Source: Lachnospiraceae bacterium
GTDB lineage: Bacteria > Bacillota > Clostridia > Lachnospirales > Lachnospiraceae
Assembly (NCBI GenBank): GCA_022510525.1
Contig: JAFLTH010000023.1
Coordinates: 1 to 38,608, forward strand
Reading direction: 5' to 3'
DNA: 38,608 nucleotides
Translations under genes and position numbers: made by a program
The notes under the pieces: model-generated
Told to the model about the DNA's origin: nothing
Databases searched by the model: none
What the model saw: the letters and a program-made list of their open reading frames with translations, nothing else
Shown here: piece by piece, positions 34,261 to 38,608 of the stretch
Position numbering within the stretch: the first letter of the stretch is position 1
Layout: every line of letters begins with the position of its first letter

Positions 34261-35142
34261 ATGGCATCCAAAGTATATTTTTCAAGGGAAATCACACCTG
34301 AAAAAGTAGTCGAACTTTATAAACTCTTAAATATTGACTTATCCGGTCAAACGGCAGTCAAGCTTCATTCCGGAGAGGCGGGTAACCAGAACTTTTTAAA
34401 ACCCGAATTCTGGAAGCCTATTATTGAAACCGTAAAGGGCACCGTGGTTGAGTGTAATACCGCATATGACGGTGAGCGTAACTCTACACCCAAGCATATG
34501 AAGCTTATGAAAAAACATGGCTGGGAGCAGTATTTTACCGTGGATCTGCTGGATGCGGAAGGACCGGATATGGTGCTGCCTATTCCTGACGGTAAGGCTA
34601 TTAAAGAGAACTATGTCGGAAAAAATATGGAAAACTATGATTCAATGTTGGTGCTTTCACACTTTAAAGGTCATCCGATGGGCGGTTACGGCGGAGCTAT
34701 TAAGCAGCTTTCTATCGGCTGTGCTTCAAGTGAGGGTAAGAGTTATATTCATTCCGCAGGTTATACCAAGGATCAGACAATAGTGTGGGACCATTGTGCC
34801 GAGCAGGATAAGTTCCTGGAGGCTATGGCTGACTCCGCATCTTCCGTAGTGAAGTATTTTAACGGAAAAATTGCTTATATAAATGTTATGAAGAATCTCT
34901 CGGTTGACTGTGACTGCTGTGCGGTTGCGGAAGACCCCTGTATGAAGGATATCGGTATACTGGCGTCACTTGACCCTGTTGCAATCGATCAGGCTTGCTT
35001 GGATCTGGTTTATGCCGCAAAGGATGACCCCGGACAGGCGCATTTTCTTGAGAGAGTTGAATCACGACATGGAGTTCATACCATTGAGGCGGCAGCAGAG
35101 CTGGGCTTTGGCTCAAGAGAGTATGAACTTAGCGAAGTATGA
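34261..35142 (+). CDS. DUF362 domain protein
   Basis: 293-residue protein of the DUF362 family, whose members are often joined to iron-sulfur domains. Visible family pieces are VKLHSGEAGNQNFLKPEFW near 34, VECNTAYDGERNSTPKHM near 63, LVLSHFKGHPMGGYGGAIKQLSIGCAS near 130-156 (in two parts) and ILASLDPVAIDQACLDLV near 237. There is a cysteine cluster DCDCCAVAEDPC near 220 in place of a full ferredoxin domain, so an Fe-S role is possible but not shown. Function of the family is unclear. AAAGGAG is upstream of the ATG. Its last bases overlap plsC (ATGA), so the two are coupled. Confidence 0.85.
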   Translation: MASKVYFSREITPEKVVELYKLLNIDLSGQTAVKLHSGEAGNQNFLKPEFWKPIIETVKGTVVECNTAYDGERNSTPKHMKLMKKHGWEQYFTVDLLDAEGPDMVLPIPDGKAIKENYVGKNMENYDSMLVLSHFKGHPMGGYGGAIKQLSIGCASSEGKSYIHSAGYTKDQTIVWDHCAEQDKFLEAMADSASSVVKYFNGKIAYINVMKNLSVDCDCCAVAEDPCMKDIGILASLDPVAIDQACLDLVYAAKDDPGQAHFLERVESRHGVHTIEAAAELGFGSREYELSEV

Positions 35143-35855
35143 GGCGCATATTATTAATGGTGTTTCGGCTTTTCTTAAAGACACCATACTACTTTTTTTG
35201 TATATGGAGATGCGGGAAAAAGGCGGATATAACTTTAGAAGAGTCCTATGCGTGTGTCAAAAAAGTAACAAAGGCTGCAAACCGCGCAGGAAGAGTTACA
35301 ATCGAAGCGCATGGATTGGAAAATATACCGAAGGAAAACGGTTTCATCTTTTTTCCAAATCATCAGGGGATGTTTGATGTGCTGGTGTTTCTTGATTCAT
35401 GCCCTGTGCCCTTTTCCTTTGTCATCAAGAAGGAAGCAAGTAATGTGATACTTCTTAAGCAGATAATCGCGGCGCTTAATGCGATACCCATTGACAGGAG
35501 CGACATTAAGCAGTCGCTAAATGTTATAAACCGGGTTGCCGATGAGGTTAAAAAAGGAAAGAATTTCTTAATCTTTGCTGAAGGGACGCGCAGCAAGATG
35601 GGCAATAAACTGCTTGACTTTAAGGGAGGGACTTTTAAAAGTGCTCTTAAGGCTAAGTGTCCTATAGTACCCTGTGCCCTTATTGATTCTTTTAAGCCGT
35701 TTGATGAAAAATCAATTAAACCAGTTACGGTAAAACTCATATATCTTAAACCCATGTATTATGAGGAATATGCTTCTATGAAGACGAACGAAATTGCGGA
35801 TGAAGTTAAGCGCAGAATCGAAGAGGCAATAGCGAGTCATACATCTGCTTATTAA
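35139..35855 (+). CDS. plsC: 1-acylglycerol-3-phosphate acyltransferase (PlsC family)
   Basis: Membrane enzyme that adds the second acyl chain to lysophosphatidic acid on the way to phospholipids. The 238-residue protein has a hydrophobic N-terminus (about 1-25), the block I site PNHQGMFD with His75 and Asp80, FVIKKE near 99, and block III FAEGTRSKMG near 146-155, then VPCALIDS near 180. NHQGMFD keeps the H-x4-D spacing. It overlaps the DUF362 gene by four bases and is followed by glgX after 25 bases. Acceptor specificity is inferred from the family. Confidence 0.9.
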   Translation: MRRILLMVFRLFLKTPYYFFCIWRCGKKADITLEESYACVKKVTKAANRAGRVTIEAHGLENIPKENGFIFFPNHQGMFDVLVFLDSCPVPFSFVIKKEASNVILLKQIIAALNAIPIDRSDIKQSLNVINRVADEVKKGKNFLIFAEGTRSKMGNKLLDFKGGTFKSALKAKCPIVPCALIDSFKPFDEKSIKPVTVKLIYLKPMYYEEYASMKTNEIADEVKRRIEEAIASHTSAY

Positions 35856-35880
35856 GTATTTGATTTAGGGAGGATTGGAC

Positions 35881-38007
35881 ATGAATGCTAAGCATCATAT
35901 GCCTAAGCGCGGCGTTAAGCTGCAGCCATTGGATGAAATAGATGGATTCAAGGTACGTCCCGGATTTTACAGCAGGAACGGAGCGACTGCAACGTCTAAT
36001 GGGGTCAGTTTTACGATTCATTCCGTAGGAGCGACAAGCTGTACGCTGCTTTTGTTTCACCCAAGAGAAACAGAGCCTTATGCGAGGCTTAAATTTCCGG
36101 AATCCTACCATATCGGAAATAATTATTCCATGCTGGTTTTTGGATTGAATATAGAGGAATTTGAATACGCATTTCAGATAGAAGGTCCTTATGATGAAGA
36201 AAAAGGTCTGCTTTTTGATAAAAATAATGTGCTTTTAGATCCATATGCAAGGGCGGTTACGGGTCAGAGAGAATGGGGAGAACGTCCTGAAGGCGGAAAT
36301 GATTTTGTGTATCATGCCAGAGTAGTTGAAAACAACTTTGACTGGGGAAAATTAAAGCAAATAGAGAGACCCTTAGAGGACATGATAATATATGAGATGC
36401 ATGTCCGGGGCTTTACTAAGGATTCATCCTCCGGAGTAAGCGCAAAGGGTACATATGAGGGGCTTCGTCAGAAAATTCCGTATCTGAAAGATTTGGGAAT
36501 CAATACGGTTGAGCTTATGCCGATTTTTGAATTCGATGAAATGGAAAGCGCCAGAATAGTAGACGGAGTGCAGTTATACAATTACTGGGGCTATAACACT
36601 GTCTGCTTTTTTGCACCCAATACAGGCTATTCTTCGGTGGTGGAGCATAACCACGAAGGAGATGAACTGAAAGAGTTGATATATGAGTTAAAAGAAAACG
36701 GAATTGAGGTTATTCTTGATGTTGTATTCAACCATACGGCAGAGGGAAATGAAAATGGTCCGTGCTTTTCTTTTAAAGGTATTGACAACAATGTTTACTA
36801 TATTCTGACTCCGGACGGTAAATATTATAATTTCAGCGGCTGTGGTAATGTAATGAACTGCAACCATCCGATGACCCGCCGGTTCATTATTGAGTGTCTG
36901 CAGTTCTGGGTTACGGAGTATCGTGTTGATGGTTTCCGTTTTGATCTTGCATCTATCCTTACGCGCGACCAGAAGGGGGCGCCTATGGCGGAACCTCCGA
37001 TCATAGAGATAATAGCCCGCGATTCCATTCTGGGAAAAACTAAGCTGATTGCCGAAGCCTGGGATGCAGGCGGTCTGTATCAGGTTGGAAACTTCCCGAC
37101 TTTTGGCAGATGGTCGGAGTGGAACGGAAGATACCGTGACGACCTGCGGCGCTTCTTAAAGGGGGATTCCGGTATGGCAGGAACTGCAATTGCAAGAATC
37201 ACCGGTTCCCGTGATATGTACAGCCAGTTGGATCCGGGACATTGTGCGTCAGTCAATTTCCTGACCTGCCATGACGGTTTCACCCTTTATGACTTATATT
37301 CATACAATGTCAAGCACAATGAGAAAAACGGCTGGGGTAATACTGACGGAGACAACAACGGACACAGTTGGAACTGTGGTGTAGAAGGGGAGACAGATGA
37401 TCCCGCGATAGAAAGTTTGAGACGTCGAATGGTCAAGAATGCCTTTGCCACACTTATGTGCAGCAGGGGACCGGCAATGTTCTTTGCCGGAGATGAATTC
37501 TGCAATACGCAGTTTGGAAACAACAATGCATATTGTCAGGATAACATAACTTCATGGCTGGATTGGAACAGACTGGATGAATACAGGGAGATACATGACT
37601 TTTTCCGCTATATGATTGCATTCAGGAAGAAACACCCTGTATTAAGAAAATCCACAGCACAGTCAGCAGCATCATTTCCTGAAATAAGTATACACAACGG
37701 TTATCCATGGAATAACGGAACCGATCACAATAGCAGACTCATCGGTATAATGTATGCCGGAAGAAATGAAGAGGATACCGAGGATGATATTGTATTTTAT
37801 GCAATGAATGCATACTGGGAGGTACTTCATATGCAGCTGCCGGAACTGCCTAACGGACTCCGGTGGAAGGTATGTGTGAATACTTTTATGGATTATGAAG
37901 ATGGAAAAAACGTAGAAGAACATACGGAATTTAGCAACAATCATCTGGTGATTCCACCGCGGACAGCTGTGATATTTGTGGCGGAGGAGATGTCTAAGAC
38001 CTTTTAA
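35881..38007 (+). CDS. glgX: Glycogen debranching enzyme, GlgX / pullulanase type
   Basis: GH13 enzyme that cuts alpha-1,6 branches in glycogen or related glucans, cytosolic. Residues 20 to about 130 are the CBM48-type beta domain with RPGFYSRNGATATSNGVSF. The barrel follows: YEMHVRGFT near 172, ELMPIFEF near 214, DVVFNHTAEG near 282, the nucleophile Asp355 in DGFRFDLAS, acid Glu392 in IAEAWD and Asp465 in TCHDGFTL. Length of about 708 is typical. A TTG two codons upstream is in frame, but GGAGG sits seven bases before this ATG. It shares the DUF362-plsC promoter and ends at a terminator. No other glycogen genes are visible. Confidence 0.94.
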   Translation: MNAKHHMPKRGVKLQPLDEIDGFKVRPGFYSRNGATATSNGVSFTIHSVGATSCTLLLFHPRETEPYARLKFPESYHIGNNYSMLVFGLNIEEFEYAFQIEGPYDEEKGLLFDKNNVLLDPYARAVTGQREWGERPEGGNDFVYHARVVENNFDWGKLKQIERPLEDMIIYEMHVRGFTKDSSSGVSAKGTYEGLRQKIPYLKDLGINTVELMPIFEFDEMESARIVDGVQLYNYWGYNTVCFFAPNTGYSSVVEHNHEGDELKELIYELKENGIEVILDVVFNHTAEGNENGPCFSFKGIDNNVYYILTPDGKYYNFSGCGNVMNCNHPMTRRFIIECLQFWVTEYRVDGFRFDLASILTRDQKGAPMAEPPIIEIIARDSILGKTKLIAEAWDAGGLYQVGNFPTFGRWSEWNGRYRDDLRRFLKGDSGMAGTAIARITGSRDMYSQLDPGHCASVNFLTCHDGFTLYDLYSYNVKHNEKNGWGNTDGDNNGHSWNCGVEGETDDPAIESLRRRMVKNAFATLMCSRGPAMFFAGDEFCNTQFGNNNAYCQDNITSWLDWNRLDEYREIHDFFRYMIAFRKKHPVLRKSTAQSAASFPEISIHNGYPWNNGTDHNSRLIGIMYAGRNEEDTEDDIVFYAMNAYWEVLHMQLPELPNGLRWKVCVNTFMDYEDGKNVEEHTEFSNNHLVIPPRTAVIFVAEEMSKTF

Positions 38008-38013
38008 ACAATA

Positions 38014-38054
38014 AAAAAATGTATCCCGGGGAATATCCCTGAGATACATTTTTT
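38014..38054. terminator. Bidirectional terminator between glgX and the last small gene
   Basis: AAAAAATGTATC (38014-38025) pairs with GATACATTTTTT (38043-38054), with an inner GGG/CCC stem. A-run on the left and T-run on the right make it usable from both strands, matching the convergent genes. Confidence 0.88.
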
Positions 38055-38093
38055 CATATGGTTTGCGGTAAATCTTATTCTTATGCCGTTATT

Positions 38094-38309
38094 CTAGCAA
38101 TACTCCCGCATATTGATAAAATTGTAATAAGGAAGAGCATTTCTGGTATATCCGCTTGTGAAGATGTGGATATCTTTTTGCTTATTTTCTTCCTTCTCAC
38201 ATGCCTCGTCAAGTACCCGTGCGAAAACCTTCCTTGGAGTATCTGACGGGTTCTGCTTGGACTGGTGTTTTTTCTCATCGGAATTAACTTTCTTAAGAGG
38301 CGGTATCAC
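38094..38309 (-). CDS. Small basic-acidic protein, function unknown
   Basis: A 71-residue frame if it starts at the GTG at 38309. It is a plausible gene: lysine-rich start, a helical DEACEKEENKQKDIHI stretch and a well-formed C-terminus, SGYTRNALPYYNFINMREYC. Small proteins ending in the S/T-G-Y-T-x-N-A pattern occur, as I recall, in Lachnospiraceae, with no known role. The frame is open upstream for 17 more codons, reaching an ATA that follows AAGGAGGG by 10 bases. So the true start may be a non-standard ATA at 38360, a GTG at 38309, or the start may be damaged. It converges on glgX through a shared terminator. Confidence 0.55.
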   Translation of the reverse strand: MIPPLKKVNSDEKKHQSKQNPSDTPRKVFARVLDEACEKEENKQKDIHIFTSGYTRNALPYYNFINMREYC

Positions 38310-38390
38310 CGAAACCGCTTGAACTTTATAAAGCGCTTCATATCCGTATATTGCTTCTTATCCCTCCTTGGATCTACTTTGTTTAGTTCT

Positions 38391-38516
38391 AATATATATA
38401 TCGGCACAAAATTGGTGTTATGTAGACCTAATTTTAAAAAAATTTAATTTATTTTTGTGAAATTGTAATCAATTCAAACTATAAATATATAATTTAATAC
38501 AGCCGATATATATATT
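38391..38516. repeat. AT-rich stretch between perfect 15-bp inverted repeats
   Basis: AATATATATATCGGC (38391-38405) and GCCGATATATATATT (38502-38516) are exact inverted copies with 96 bases between. The interior is very AT-rich with no gene. It lies where the promoter of the small minus-strand gene should be. It may hold operator sites or be a tiny mobile element. From 38310 to the end I see no other coding sequence. Confidence 0.55.
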
Positions 38517-38532
38517 TTATACCATTTAATAC

Positions 38533-38606
38533 AATTGAAATTTGTGTGCGGTAGGGGACGGATGGAGAGGCGTCGGAGTCGGGGCGGGGCATAATTAACA
38601 GGGGAT
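38533..38606. repeat. Right terminal copy of the inverted repeat
   Basis: Reverse complement matches positions 1-70: shared outer ATCCCCTGTTAATTATGCCC, shared 27-base middle block, and shared inner edge CACAAATTTCAATT, with small differences in a C-rich patch and after TCCCC. The G-rich strand here contains GGGGCGGGGC and could form a quadruplex. Probably one copy of a dispersed family. Confidence 0.85.
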
Positions 38607-38608
38607 GT

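Noticed and set aside
1-38608. Linear plasmid or phage genome with terminal inverted repeats
   Set aside because: Contents are core metabolic genes (folate, pyr, pheA, gpmI) without replication, partition or phage structural genes.

Overview
The window reads as ordinary chromosome from a low-to-mid GC Firmicute, most likely a Lachnospiraceae-type Clostridia. Pointers are the AGGAGG-type ribosome binding sites, near-consensus SigA promoters, a MecA adaptor, a FolB-FolK fusion, pyrB with a separate pyrI, a YbiT/YkpA-like ABC-F protein, a DUF5050 protein and BrnTA. The family assignment is inference from gene content; no rRNA or tRNA is present to fix it. Both outer edges carry inverted copies of one ~70-bp repeat, so this is probably a whole contig that broke at a dispersed repeat.

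Layout. 0.1-5.2 kb: a Na/phosphate symporter with PhoU-like tail, a small membrane protein, a secreted SH3-NlpC/P60 wall hydrolase and a GtrII-like membrane glycosyltransferase. 5.2-8.4 kb: mecA behind a hairpin-rich leader, a DEAD-box helicase, and a convergent YgjP-like metalloprotease. 8.5-13.7 kb: a TPR membrane protein with gpmI, then on the minus strand pyrB-pyrI and a nitroreductase behind a possibly structured leader. 13.8-19.5 kb: a PH-domain protein, a CmpB-family membrane protein on the minus strand, and a tight folate operon (folC-folE-folP-folBK) followed by a GNAT acetyltransferase and a membrane protein. 19.5-27.8 kb: a minus-strand DUF5050 protein, then a long plus-strand run of pheA, a DUF815 AAA ATPase, ppx, ppk1, maf and a small acidic protein, linking phenylalanine synthesis and polyphosphate turnover. 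27.8-28.4 kb: a brnT-brnA toxin-antitoxin pair. 28.4-31.9 kb, minus strand: an ABC-F ATPase, a PHP phosphoesterase and a Cof-type HAD phosphatase, with an 80-nt long-stem hairpin after the PHP gene and another after the HAD gene. 32.0-38.0 kb: a solitary tyrosine recombinase, a GDPD-family protein, and a DUF362-plsC-glgX run. 38.0-38.6 kb: a shared terminator, a small minus-strand gene, an AT-rich stretch with a perfect 15-bp inverted repeat, and the terminal repeat.

Most of the content is core metabolism. The most unusual signals are non-coding: the two covarying hairpins around the HAD gene, the inverted end repeats, an inverted repeat bracketing the pheA promoter, and a brnT promoter that predicts a leaderless toxin mRNA with twin palindromes. 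No CRISPR array, prophage, insertion sequence transposase or tRNA was recognised.
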